Below are positions 14,005-22,338 of a stretch of 25,510 nt of DNA, piece by piece. Position 1 is the stretch's first letter; each line of letters opens with the position of its first letter. Source of the DNA: DATKKX01 sp035542775 (GTDB lineage Bacteria; Planctomycetota; Phycisphaerae; UBA1845; UTPLA1); contig DATKKX010000452.1 of the NCBI GenBank assembly GCA_035542775.1, positions 1 to 25,510 of the forward strand. The letters are read 5' to 3'. Position numbers and translations under genes: made by a program. The notes beneath the pieces are model-generated. The model was not told where the DNA came from. It did not search any database and saw only the letters and a list, made by a program, of their open reading frames with translations.

Positions 14005-16890
14005 TCAGGAGTCCAACTTCCTGGCGACCTTCACGACCTCGAACGCCTCGATGACGTCGCCCGGCTTGAGATCGTTGAAGTCGGTGATGCGAAGGCCGCA
14101 TTCCATGCCCGCCCGGGCCTCCTTCACGTCGTCCTTGAACCGCCGCAACGAGTCGATCGCCCCGCGGTCCTTGACGATCACGCCGTCGCGGACCACCCGC
14201 ACCATGTGATTCCTCTCGATGGTTCCGTCGCGGACGTAGCAGCCGGCCACCCGGCCGACCCGCGAGATGTTGAATACCTCGCGAACCTCCGCCCGGCCGC
14301 GCGATTCGATCTTCTCGTCCGGCGTGAGCAGGCCTTCCAGCGCCGCCCGAATGTCATCCAGGGCATTGTAAATGACGCGGTAACTGCGAATGTCGACCCC
14401 GTCCTCGTCCGCCTTCCTCTGGATGGCCGGCTCCGGCGCCACATGAAAAGCGATGATGATCGCTTCGCTCGCCTTGGCCAGCACAACATCGGATTCCGTC
14501 ACCGTCCCCACGCCCGCGTGCAGGATGTTCAACCTCACCTGATCGCTGGGCAGCTCGGAGAGCGTCTTCTGCAGCACGTCCACCGAACCCTGAACGTCCG
14601 CGCGGATGATGATGCGCAGCTCCGGAATCTCGCCTTCCGCCCTCCGGGCCAGCATGGATTCCAGACTGGTCGGCTTGGCCACACGTATCAGCTCTTTCTC
14701 TCGACGCTGGACCAGCACCTCCTGGGCGACGTCCTTGGCCTTCTGGAGGCTGTCCAGCACGTAGAACCGATCGCCCGACATCGGCACTTCGCTCAAGCCG
14801 CTGACCTCGACCGGCGTCGAAGGACCGGCCTTCTTGACGATCTTCCCGGTGTCATCTGTCAGCGATCGGGTCCGTCCGTAGGCCGGCCCGCAGACGATGA
14901 CGTCGCCCGCGCGGAGCGTCCCGTCCTGAACCATCAGACGGGCGACGTTGCCCAGCGAACCGCTGCGCTCGGCCTCGATGACCGTACCGGCCGCCGGGAT
15001 CGTCGGGTCGGCCTTGAATTCCATGACCTCACTCAGGGTGGCCAGGTGCGACAGCAGATCATCAATTCCCTCGCCGGTGATCGCCGAAGTTTTGATCACG
15101 TCGGTGTCGCCGCCCCAATCGCCCGATGGAGTCAGCCCCTGTTCGGCGAGCTGTCCGTAGATTTTGTTCAGGTCGTGAGGCAGGTCGATCTTGTTGAGCG
15201 CCACCACGATCGGTGTCTTCGCCGCCTTCGCGTGGTTGATGGCCTCGACGGTCGTGGGCATCACGCCGTCGTCCGCCGCCACGACCAGCACGACCACGTC
15301 GGTCAGGGTGGTCCCGCGGGCACGCATGGCGGTGAAAGCCGTGTGACCGGGCGTGTCCAGGAATGTCACCCACTTGTCGCCGACTTTCACGCGGTAGGCG
15401 CCGATGTGCTGCGTGATGCCGCCGGCTTCACTGGCCGTCACGTTCGCCCGGCGAATCCGGTCCAACAGGCTGGTCTTGCCGTGGTCGACGTGCCCCAGGA
15501 TGGTTACGATCGGCGGCCTGGTTTGTAGGTTCTTTCGTTCAATTGCTGCGAACTCCTCGGCGAGTCTGTCAACGCCGGTCTTGGCTGGAATCACGTCCAG
15601 CTCGATGCCGTACTCGGCGGCGATCAAATGGGCCACCTCCGTATCGATGCCGGTGTTGATGGTCGCCAGCACGCCGTGGTCCTGCATCAGCTTCTTCACG
15701 ATCTCGTTGACGGTGATGCCCGTCTCGCGCGAGAAATCCCGCACCACGATGGGCTCGCTCAGGGCGACCTTGTCCTTCTTGACATGTGCCAGCGGGGCAC
15801 GCTGGCCGGAGCGCCTCGCCGTGTGCTTGCCCTCGATCGCTCGCAGACCGCCGATGCCCCGGCCCGAGGCCTGGGCAAGCCGGTCCCTGCGCTCGATCAG
15901 GTCACGATCCCGCCACTCGCGCAGTCGTTCAATTGACTCGTGGCTGGTGTCGCGAATCGTGCGCCGGGGATGGGCGCGTTTGTCGGTGGCCGGTCCGGCA
16001 TCCGGACTCTTGGCGGGCCCGCCCTTGCGGCGACCGGCACGCTCCTCTTCCTCCGTCTCCGGCAGAGAAACCAAGCCCCCACGCGCCCGCGCCTCCGCAC
16101 GCGGCGGGCCGCCGGGACGAGCCATGGGGCGGGGTCGATCCCGCTCGATCTCCGGCTTGTCGAAACGAACCACCCGCGGTCCGGTCAACTGGGCAGGCTT
16201 GGGCACATTCTGGGGACCTGCTGCCGGCGGCTTGGCGCGGGGCTTGGGCCCGGGCTTGGGGTGCGCCTCCCCGGGCGCGGCAGTGGTTTTGATTTCCGCA
16301 GCGGGCGCCTCCGGCATCGCCGCTCGAGCGCCCTCAGGCGCTTCGGCGGCCGCGGCGGCAGCGCCCGGCGCCGGAGCAACGTGAGCAGGCGTCGGTGCTG
16401 ATGGCGGTGCTGCCTCCCCCGGCAGCGTCGGTGCCGCCGGCTCCGGCCGCAGTTGAGGAGTGACCACCTCGACCGCAGGCGGGGCGGCGGATGGTTCCAT
16501 GACCGCCACCGGGGCTTCGTGCTCGACGGCAACCTCCTTGGGGCTCTTCCTCCTGGGTGATGGTTTCTTCGCCGCCTCCGCCTCGGCCTCCTCGGGTGCC
16601 TCGATAGTGGCGACGCTCACGCCCTCCGCCGGTGCGTGAGCCGCCTTCTTCTTGCGGGCCTCACGCTTCGCCCGAATCGTCTCCAGGTCTACCCGGTTCG
16701 CCTCCTCGAGTGTCGTGGTATGGGCGCCTTCGCTGAACCACTCGCGGATGGTGGCCTCCAGGCCCGCCGATACGACGTGCATGTGATTCTTGATCTCAAT
16801 GCCTTCAGCGCGGCATTTGTCAATGATCACCTTGCTCGGGACCTGGAGTTCCTTTGCCAGATTGTGCACTCGCACTTTACTTTCAGCCAA
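14005..16890 (-). CDS. infB: Translation initiation factor IF-2
   Basis: GTPase that brings fMet-tRNA to the 30S P site and promotes subunit joining. 961 residues. An IF2_N motif begins the protein (KVRVHNLAKELQVPSKVIIDKCR). A long Ala/Pro/basic low-complexity linker (about 85-360) follows, then a second IF2_N unit (PIVVRDFSRETGITVNEIVKKLM). The G domain shows GHVDHGKTS (about 464-472), GGITQHIGAY, FLDTPGHTAF and NKIDLP, with SAITGEGIDDLL. Domains II-IV complete the C-terminus, ending near GMECGLRITDFNDLKPGDVIEAFEV. GGAG lies seven bases before the ATG. Second gene of the nusA cluster; the 177-base spacer before it is rich in inverted repeats. Confidence 0.97.
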   Translation of the reverse strand: MAESKVRVHNLAKELQVPSKVIIDKCRAEGIEIKNHMHVVSAGLEATIREWFSEGAHTTTLEEANRVDLETIRAKREARKKKAAHAPAEGVSVATIEAPEEAEAEAAKKPSPRRKSPKEVAVEHEAPVAVMEPSAAPPAVEVVTPQLRPEPAAPTLPGEAAPPSAPTPAHVAPAPGAAAAAAEAPEGARAAMPEAPAAEIKTTAAPGEAHPKPGPKPRAKPPAAGPQNVPKPAQLTGPRVVRFDKPEIERDRPRPMARPGGPPRAEARARGGLVSLPETEEEERAGRRKGGPAKSPDAGPATDKRAHPRRTIRDTSHESIERLREWRDRDLIERRDRLAQASGRGIGGLRAIEGKHTARRSGQRAPLAHVKKDKVALSEPIVVRDFSRETGITVNEIVKKLMQDHGVLATINTGIDTEVAHLIAAEYGIELDVIPAKTGVDRLAEEFAAIERKNLQTRPPIVTILGHVDHGKTSLLDRIRRANVTASEAGGITQHIGAYRVKVGDKWVTFLDTPGHTAFTAMRARGTTLTDVVVLVVAADDGVMPTTVEAINHAKAAKTPIVVALNKIDLPHDLNKIYGQLAEQGLTPSGDWGGDTDVIKTSAITGEGIDDLLSHLATLSEVMEFKADPTIPAAGTVIEAERSGSLGNVARLMVQDGTLRAGDVIVCGPAYGRTRSLTDDTGKIVKKAGPSTPVEVSGLSEVPMSGDRFYVLDSLQKAKDVAQEVLVQRREKELIRVAKPTSLESMLARRAEGEIPELRIIIRADVQGSVDVLQKTLSELPSDQVRLNILHAGVGTVTESDVVLAKASEAIIIAFHVAPEPAIQRKADEDGVDIRSYRVIYNALDDIRAALEGLLTPDEKIESRGRAEVREVFNISRVGRVAGCYVRDGTIERNHMVRVVRDGVIVKDRGAIDSLRRFKDDVKEARAGMECGLRITDFNDLKPGDVIEAFEVVKVARKLDS

Positions 16891-16949
16891 GACTGTTCTC
16901 CACGACCAAGCCTGCGGCGCGACAACAGCGAACCGTGCGGACGCAAAAT

Positions 16950-17038
16950 CGGATCAATCCGACCGCCGCAATGTCGGTTCGGTCTGCCCTATCTTCATCC
17001 CGCGGCCGCAAGCCGTTGCTACGTCTTCGAGCCGCGGG
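16950..17038 (-). other. Inverted repeats in the nusA-infB spacer
   Basis: The 177-base spacer holds CCCGCGGC (16999-17006) and GCCGCGGG (17031-17038), eight-base arms around 24 bases, and a small CGGATCAATCCG hairpin (16950-16961) closer to infB. Neither has a T-tract in the minus direction, so they may shape mRNA stability or infB translation rather than terminate. The spacer takes the place where ylxR/ylxQ lie in many genomes, but no gene was recognised in it. Confidence 0.4.
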
Positions 17039-17067
17039 CTTCAATTCGATCTCACCGTCGCGCTCGC

Positions 17068-18459
17068 TCACGCTGGCGGCGCGGCCTCGCTGCCGGTCGG
17101 CGCCAATGTCGGCTTCGCCACGGCGTCGGCTCCGGCAACCTGGTCGTCGGCTTTCGTTTCGGGGGCGATGCCTGTATCCGGGAGCGATCCCACGGCCACC
17201 GCCTCGGCCGATGCTTCCTGCACCGGCGCTGCGGCCTCCGCGCCGCTCGCCTTGGCCTCCGCTTCCGCGGCCGCCAGGGCCTTCGCCGCGGCCGATTTCT
17301 CCGCGGCCAGCTCCTGCTGCACGATCTTTGCTTCTTCGCCGCACGCCTTGACGATTCGCTCGGCCAGTTCCTGGGTCAACCCCAGTTCCTTCACCAGCGG
17401 ATCGGCCCCGACTTCCTCCACATCCATCACGCTGATCATGCCCATCAGCGAAATCCGCTCTGCCGCCACTTCCTCGACGCCCTCGACCTTCCGCAGCGTC
17501 GCCGCCAGGCGGTCCAAGCCGCGGTTGTATTCCTTGGGCGTCAGGATATCGATGTCCCAGCCCGTCAACCTCGCCGCCAGCCGGACGTTCTGGCCGCGCT
17601 TGCCGATCGCCAGGGACAACTGCTCATCCGGCACGACCACCGTCGCTCGGCCCAGCTCGAAGCACAACGCCGTGTCCTGGATCTCCGCCGGCTTGAGCGC
17701 GTTGGCGATCAGGATTTGCGACGACTCGTTCCACCGCACGATGTCGATTTTCTCGCCACCCAATTCCTCCACGATGTTCTTGATCCGGCTGCCCCGGACA
17801 CCCACGCATGCGCCGACCGCGTCCACCTTCGTGTCAATCGACGAAACCGCCACCTTCGTGCGGTAGCCCGCCTCCCGGGCCAGCGCCTTGATCTCAATGA
17901 TCCGTTCCGCCACCTCCGGCACTTCCAGCTCGAACAATCGCCGGATGAAGTCCGGGTGGCTGCGGCTCAAAACGATCTTCACCTGATGCGGTGCCTCTCG
18001 GACATCCAGAATCAGCGCCCTGATCCGCTCGCCGGGCTGATGGGCCTCGCCGGGAATCTGTTCGCTCCGCGGCAGGAAACCCTCCGTCCGGCCAATGTTG
18101 ACAACCAGCGCCGCCCCCTCGAATCGTGCCACCGTGCCGGTGATGATGGTCCCCTTACGCTCCTGAAATTCCTCGTAGATGCTCCCCCGCTCCGCCTCCC
18201 GAAGCCGCTGGATCATCACCTGCTTCGCGGTCTGGGCCGCGATTCTGCCCAATTCGGTCATGTTCACCGGCTCGCCGTTGAGGGCCGCGGTGATCGAGCC
18301 GCTCAACCGATCAATCTTCACCTCGACCTGCTCGTCCTGTCCGTACTTCTTGCGGATCGCGGATTCCATCGCCGCTTCGAGGTCCTGATAAACCAGTTCC
18401 TTTTCTATGTTCTTGTCCCGGGCCAGCCCGTCGACAATTCGCACCACTTCAGAGTTCAT
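17068..18459 (-). CDS. nusA: Transcription termination/antitermination factor NusA
   Basis: RNA-polymerase-binding factor that controls pausing, intrinsic termination and antitermination. 463 residues. The N-terminal domain starts MNSEVVRIVDGLARDKNIEKELVYQDLEAA. The S1 domain (about 100-165) includes GTIITGTVARFEGAALVVNIG. The tandem KH region shows the GVRGSRIKNIVEELGGEKIDIVRW and AIGKRGQNVRLAARLTGWDIDI signatures. After the KH domains comes one helix-hairpin-like unit (LVKELGLTQELAERIVKAC) and an Ala/Glu-rich tail (about 365-463) that looks disordered. AAGGG lies eight bases before the ATG. It is first in the infB-DUF503-rbfA run; rimP, its usual upstream partner, is not adjacent. The leader contains an intrinsic terminator and possible pseudoknot, which may allow control by attenuation. 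Confidence 0.96.
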   Translation of the reverse strand: MNSEVVRIVDGLARDKNIEKELVYQDLEAAMESAIRKKYGQDEQVEVKIDRLSGSITAALNGEPVNMTELGRIAAQTAKQVMIQRLREAERGSIYEEFQERKGTIITGTVARFEGAALVVNIGRTEGFLPRSEQIPGEAHQPGERIRALILDVREAPHQVKIVLSRSHPDFIRRLFELEVPEVAERIIEIKALAREAGYRTKVAVSSIDTKVDAVGACVGVRGSRIKNIVEELGGEKIDIVRWNESSQILIANALKPAEIQDTALCFELGRATVVVPDEQLSLAIGKRGQNVRLAARLTGWDIDILTPKEYNRGLDRLAATLRKVEGVEEVAAERISLMGMISVMDVEEVGADPLVKELGLTQELAERIVKACGEEAKIVQQELAAEKSAAAKALAAAEAEAKASGAEAAAPVQEASAEAVAVGSLPDTGIAPETKADDQVAGADAVAKPTLAPTGSEAAPPA

Positions 18460-18561
18460 ATCCCGAACCCTTATTCACTTGTCGCGCGGAAAACCGGCGT
18501 CCGCGCTCGCCTGAGTTGCCGTGCCTCACCCCAATCCCTGCGTCCTCCAGGTCGAACCAAC

Positions 18562-18589
18562 AAAAAAGTGGGCAAAGATCGGGCCCACT
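18562..18589 (-). terminator. Intrinsic terminator between the ABC ATPase gene and nusA
   Basis: On the minus strand AGTGGGC (18589-18583), a nine-base loop and GCCCACT (18573-18567) form a perfect seven-pair stem followed directly by a T-tract (18567-18562) and then GTTGG. It sits 139 bases after the ABC ATPase stop and about 100 bases before nusA. It may end the upstream transcript, or act as an attenuator if nusA is transcribed through it. Confidence 0.75.
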
Positions 18590-18592
18590 GGC

Positions 18593-18625
18593 GGCAGCGT
18601 TTTTTTGCGGGAGCTGCCTTCCCGC
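18593..18625 (-). other. Candidate H-type RNA pseudoknot upstream of the terminator
   Basis: Minus strand, 5' to 3': GCGGGA (18625-18620), A, GGCAGC (18618-18613), TCCCGC (18612-18607), seven A (18606-18600), C, GCTGCC (18598-18593). GCGGGA pairs with TCCCGC (six pairs) and GGCAGC pairs with GCTGCC (six pairs), crossing each other, with loop lengths of one, zero and eight bases, the last A-rich. That is the geometry of compact H-type pseudoknots. Only three bases separate it from the terminator stem. Seen by pairing only; no known riboswitch class is claimed. Confidence 0.45.
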
Positions 18626-18727
18626 CTGGATTCCGCTTTAGGGGCGATCGCTCAACGCATACATCGCCTCCCGTAAACGGGCCAGGGCGGCAAGGACGCG
18701 ATCCACGCAAATCGGGATGGGACCAGT

Positions 18728-19906
18728 TCAGTTGGCACTGGTCCGAGCTCCATCGCGCGACGCCGTCACGTTGACACCCATCTCGCCGGGTTCGAAGAGG
18801 TGTACCCGATTCATATCCAAGTACATCTGCACCTCCTGACCTTCGAACACCGCAACGCGAGCATCCACACGGCCCACCAGATTCTTCTGACCCGGTGTTG
18901 CCATGTAGATGTCCTTCCTGTCTCCCAGCGGCTCGACCAGGGTGACTCGCACCCCAATCCTCGCGGGCTTCTCCTGCCCTGGGCCGCCGCTCGCCTCGCC
19001 CATTGCACGCGGCGCCTCGACCGAGAAAGCATCCGGCCGAACGCCCATCACCATCGGCCGGCCGACATAAGCCGACGTCTTGCCGGCCAGGCGACCCGCC
19101 AACGGAATCAATTCCGACCCGTCATCAAACGCCATGCCGCCGTTCTGGCGGACGACTCGCCCATCCAGAAAGCTCATCGGCGGTGTGCCCACAAAAGCCG
19201 CAACAAACCGGTTTACCGGCCTGTCATAGACCTCCTGCGGCGGGGCACACTGCAAAACCACCCCGTCCTTCATCACTACGACCCGGTCCCCAAGCGTCAT
19301 CGCCTCTTCCTGGTCGTGCGTGACGTATATCGTCGTGGTCCGAAACCGCCGCTGAAGACGCTTGATCTCCGAACGCATCTCCACCCGCAGCTTCGCGTCC
19401 AGGTTCGACAACGGCTCGTCGAACAGAAACGCCTTCGGATTGCGAACGATCGCCCGCCCGACCGCTACCCGCTGCCGCTGTCCCCCGGACAGCGCCCTGG
19501 GCTTGCGATCGAGCAACTCCTCGATGCCGAGCGTCGCCGCCGCTTCCCGGACTTTGCGATCTATGTCCGCCTTGCTCAGCCGCAACTCTCGGCGGCGAAG
19601 CGTCAGGCTGAAAGCCATGTTCTTGTACACCGTCATGTGCGGGTACAAGGCGTAGTTCTGGAAGACCATGGCGATGTCGCGATCCTTCGGTGGTACATCG
19701 TTTACCACCCGATCGTCGATCTTCACCGTCCCGGCAGTGATCTCCTCCAGCCCGGCCACCATCCGCAGGGTCGTGCTCTTGCCGCAACCCGACGGACCGA
19801 CCAGAACTACGAACTCTTCATTCGCGATCGCCAAGCTTACCTGGTCGACTGCCTTGATGCCGCCAGGATAGACCTTGCTCACCTCGCTTAATGTCACACG
19901 TGCCAT
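18728..19906 (-). CDS. ABC transporter ATP-binding protein, CUT1 sugar type (UgpC/MsmK/MalK-like)
   Basis: Cytosolic ATPase that energises carbohydrate importers. 392 residues starting MARVTLSEVSKVYPGGIKAVD; the frame extends upstream to 19978 but the family start is used. The nucleotide-binding domain shows Walker A GPSGCGKST (37-45), Q-loop VFQNYALYPHMTV (Gln83), signature LSGGQRQRVAVGRA (139-152), Walker B FLFDEPLSNLD (160-170) and switch His197 in YVTHDQEEAMTLGD. The C-terminal part (about 240-380) is the TOBE/regulatory region with GVRPDAF. No permease or binding-protein gene is adjacent, so it may serve several importers, as MsiK does in actinobacteria. It is divergent from guaA, and a terminator separates it from nusA. 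Confidence 0.92.
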   Translation of the reverse strand: MARVTLSEVSKVYPGGIKAVDQVSLAIANEEFVVLVGPSGCGKSTTLRMVAGLEEITAGTVKIDDRVVNDVPPKDRDIAMVFQNYALYPHMTVYKNMAFSLTLRRRELRLSKADIDRKVREAAATLGIEELLDRKPRALSGGQRQRVAVGRAIVRNPKAFLFDEPLSNLDAKLRVEMRSEIKRLQRRFRTTTIYVTHDQEEAMTLGDRVVVMKDGVVLQCAPPQEVYDRPVNRFVAAFVGTPPMSFLDGRVVRQNGGMAFDDGSELIPLAGRLAGKTSAYVGRPMVMGVRPDAFSVEAPRAMGEASGGPGQEKPARIGVRVTLVEPLGDRKDIYMATPGQKNLVGRVDARVAVFEGQEVQMYLDMNRVHLFEPGEMGVNVTASRDGARTSAN

Positions 19907-20137
19907 AAAGTTAGGCCGCGCAACGGTCGCGGCGATGCTACGATCGTGCCATTGTAGGCCATCAGCCTGCCCTGTCAATTGGGATTTTAGAGGGCCTCAA
20001 CCGCGTTTTCGATGCCGCCGCCCTACAGGGACTACCGTACCGGATGATCCCCACCGGCCTATCGTACGCCGGGCCGGCAAGGAGCAAGGAGCGGCGGGGC
20101 TCGTGGCTCGCGTCACCTCCAATCGTCTAGTCCTCCA

Positions 20138-20166
20138 TTGATGCCGCCTCCCGGCGATCATACCCT
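20138..20166 (+). promoter_or_regulatory. Possible guaA promoter
   Basis: TTGATG (20138-20143) and TACCCT (20161-20166) are spaced by exactly 17 bases. The -35 matches TTGACA at four positions and the -10 matches TATAAT at only three, so it is weak. Transcription would start at about the guaA ATG itself, which has no Shine-Dalgarno sequence, raising the possibility of a leaderless mRNA. Nothing else was recognised in the 266-base spacer 19907-20172. Confidence 0.22.
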
Positions 20167-20172
20167 AGCGTC

Positions 20173-21720
20173 ATGGCCCGACAGACCGTTGCCGTCCTGG
20201 ACTTCGGCTCGCAATACGTGCAACTCATCGCGCGTCGCGTCCGCGAGAACCAGGTCCACTCGCTCATCCTCCCGCCGGATGTCTCACCAGACGATCTGAG
20301 CTCCCACGACGCCATCGGGCTGATCCTCAGCGGGGGCCCTGCCAGCGCCTACCACGCCCGCGCCCCGAAAGCTCACCCCGGCATCTTCCAGATGGGCCTG
20401 CCGATCCTGGGCATTTGCTACGGCATGCAAGTCGCGTGTCAGCAGCTTGGAGCAAAGGTCTCCCCGGCGGCCCAGCATGAGTATGGCCGCACCAGGCTGG
20501 ACTTGACCGCCTCCGATCCGATCCTCGCCCACATTCCATCATCGACCACCGTATGGATGTCACACGGCGACGTCGTCACCGGCTTCGGTGACGACTTTCT
20601 GGTGCTCGGGCGAACTCCAACCTGCCCCGCGATGGTCAAGCACAAGCATCACCCCTTCTACGGCGTGCAGTTCCACCCCGAGGTCACCCACACGCCCGAG
20701 GGCGGGCAGATCCTCCGCAACTTCCTCTATGAGATCTGCAAGGCGGAAGGCAATTGGGGGCCCGGCTCGATCATCGAGCAGGCCATCGCCCAGATTCGAG
20801 CGACCGTGGACGACCGTTCGCAAGTCATCTGCGGCCTCTCTGGTGGCGTGGATTCATCAGTCACCGCGGCGCTGCTTAATCGAGCCATTCCTGGCCGATT
20901 AACCTGCATTTTCGTCGACAATGGCCTGCTCCGGGCCAACGAGAGAGAGCGAGTTGAGGCCATATTCCGCGGGCATTTCAAGATCGACCTGCACGTTGTG
21001 GATGCAGCGGACCGATTCCTCGCCAGGCTGGCCGGCGTAACCGACCCCCAGCAAAAACGAATCCGCATCGGCCACGAGTTCATCGAGGTGTTCAAAGAAG
21101 AAGCCAGACGGACCCCCAATGCTCACTTTCTCGCTCAGGGCACTCTCTATCCCGACGTGATTGAGTCGGGGCATAGCCCGGCCGGCACCGCCGCGAGCAT
21201 CAAGCTGCACCACAACGTCGGCGGCTTGCCGGCGGAACTGGGCTTTCGCCTCATTGAGCCGCTCCGAGAGCTGTTCAAGGACGAGGTCCGCTTGATCGGA
21301 GAACTGCTTGGCCTCCCGGAAGAGATCGTCTGGCGCCACCCGTTCCCGGGTCCCGGCCTGGCGGTGCGGATCACAGGCGAGGTCACCCGCGAGCGATGCG
21401 ACCTCCTGCGCCGCGCCGATCAAATCATCATCGAAGAGATCACCGCCGCCGGCTGGTATCGAAAGATCGCCCAGGCGTTCGGCGTCCTGCTGCCGATTTC
21501 AAGCGTCGGCGTCATGGGCGATGGGCGGACTTACGCCGGTCAGCACGTCATCGTTGTCCGACTCGTCGAGTCAACCGATTTCATGACCGCCGACTGGGTG
21601 CACATCGATCCGACCATCCTGGGGCGCATCGCCACCCGCCTGACAAACGAGGTAAGTGGCGTCAATCGCGTGGTTTACGACGTGACCAGTAAGCCCCCCG
21701 GGACCATAGAGTGGGAATAA
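20173..21720 (+). CDS. guaA: GMP synthase (glutamine-hydrolysing)
   Basis: Last step of GMP synthesis: XMP plus glutamine and ATP to GMP. 515 residues. The class I amidotransferase domain (1-190) begins VAVLDFGSQYVQLIARRVRE and carries Cys82 (GICYGMQ), His169 and Glu171 (FHPEVTHTPEGG). The ATP pyrophosphatase domain has SGGVDSS (224-230), HNVGGLPAELGFRLIEPLRELFKDEVR and HPFPGPGLAVRI. The dimerisation domain ends KPPGTIEWE, the canonical C-terminus, so the gene is complete. No clear Shine-Dalgarno precedes the ATG. Single gene, divergent from the ABC ATPase gene. Confidence 0.97.
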   Translation: MARQTVAVLDFGSQYVQLIARRVRENQVHSLILPPDVSPDDLSSHDAIGLILSGGPASAYHARAPKAHPGIFQMGLPILGICYGMQVACQQLGAKVSPAAQHEYGRTRLDLTASDPILAHIPSSTTVWMSHGDVVTGFGDDFLVLGRTPTCPAMVKHKHHPFYGVQFHPEVTHTPEGGQILRNFLYEICKAEGNWGPGSIIEQAIAQIRATVDDRSQVICGLSGGVDSSVTAALLNRAIPGRLTCIFVDNGLLRANERERVEAIFRGHFKIDLHVVDAADRFLARLAGVTDPQQKRIRIGHEFIEVFKEEARRTPNAHFLAQGTLYPDVIESGHSPAGTAASIKLHHNVGGLPAELGFRLIEPLRELFKDEVRLIGELLGLPEEIVWRHPFPGPGLAVRITGEVTRERCDLLRRADQIIIEEITAAGWYRKIAQAFGVLLPISSVGVMGDGRTYAGQHVIVVRLVESTDFMTADWVHIDPTILGRIATRLTNEVSGVNRVVYDVTSKPPGTIEWE

Positions 21721-21746
21721 GCTGAAAAGCCCGAATCATCGGACTA

Positions 21747-21752
21747 TATAAT
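21747..21752 (+). promoter_or_regulatory. Possible -10 element for the Rrf2-type regulator gene
   Basis: A perfect TATAAT in a GC-rich background, 103 bases before the Rrf2 ATG and 26 after the guaA stop. No convincing -35 lies upstream. Downstream, CTGTAA (21756-21761) and TTACAG (about 21804) form separated inverted arms that could be part of an operator, but this is weak. Confidence 0.3.
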
Positions 21753-21855
21753 CCCCTGTAACATCACGGCCGGCCTCACGGGATCGCGAGTTGCGGCCCT
21801 GGATTACAGAAGATATTTTCGTCCACTGAAACCACGGGAACCGGAGAGAGCAATC

Positions 21856-22299
21856 ATGATCTACTCAGTAGGATGCGAGTACGGGATACGGGCGCTGACC
21901 AAGCTCGCGGCGGATGTCCCCCCCGGCAGGTTCTGCCTGCTGCGCGACATCCTGGAAGGCATCGATCTTCCACAGCACTTTGTCGGCAAGATCTTCCAGA
22001 CACTGGTTCGAGCGGAGATCCTGGTTTCAGCCAAGGGCCGCGGCGGAGGGTTCGCCCTCCGGAGGCCGCCCAGCGAGATCACGCTCCGGCAGATCGTCGA
22101 GGCCATCGACGGGACGCAACGCATCAATCGATGCATCCTCGGCTTCTCGTCCTGCAACGACGAACAAGCCTGCCCGCAGCATGACCACTGGAAAGGCATC
22201 CGCGCGCAAATCGACTATCTGCTCGACCACACCACGCTGGCTGAACTGAGCACGGCGATGGCGGAAAAGAAGAGGATCCTGGCGCAAGCCACCGCGTAG
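21856..22299 (+). CDS. Rrf2 family transcriptional regulator with three-Cys cluster site
   Basis: 147 residues. The N-terminal winged helix (MIYSVGCEYGIRALTKLA, then LPQHFVGKIFQTLVRAEILVSAKGRGGGFAL) is typical of Rrf2 proteins such as IscR, NsrR and CymR. The C-terminal part carries Cys93, Cys100 and Cys106 (CILGFSSC, then ACPQHDHW), spaced x6 and x5, the usual ligands of an iron-sulfur cluster in this family, so it may sense iron-sulfur status, oxygen or nitric oxide. Strong GGAGAGAG Shine-Dalgarno at 21843-21850. No isc, suf or NO-detoxification gene is adjacent. The downstream kinase gene lies 97 bases away in the same direction and might be a target, or merely a neighbour. Confidence 0.92.
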   Translation: MIYSVGCEYGIRALTKLAADVPPGRFCLLRDILEGIDLPQHFVGKIFQTLVRAEILVSAKGRGGGFALRRPPSEITLRQIVEAIDGTQRINRCILGFSSCNDEQACPQHDHWKGIRAQIDYLLDHTTLAELSTAMAEKKRILAQATA

Positions 22300-22320
22300 A
22301 GTCTGCCGTGCAGGTCACGC

Positions 22321-22338
22321 AACCCTCGCAATAGGGTT
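22321..22338 (+). other. Small hairpin between the Rrf2 and kinase genes
   Basis: AACCCT and AGGGTT pair around a six-base loop (CGCAAT). Only TTTG follows, so this is at best a weak terminator; it could equally be an operator half-site pair. Confidence 0.3.

Noticed and set aside
13978..15528. 516-codon open frame on the plus strand opposite infB
   Set aside because: The infB protein on the minus strand has all IF2 motifs. The antisense frame is Asp/Arg/His/Val-rich, as expected from high-GC third positions, and resembles no protein family.
18600..18625. T-run at 18600-18606 as a plus-strand terminator
   Set aside because: On the plus strand the T-run precedes the GCGGGA hairpin instead of following it; no plus-strand gene ends there.
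16636..18774. 712-codon open frame on the plus strand opposite nusA and the start of infB
   Set aside because: It crosses two well-supported genes and their spacer and is rich in Arg, Leu and His; a shadow of GC-rich codon bias.
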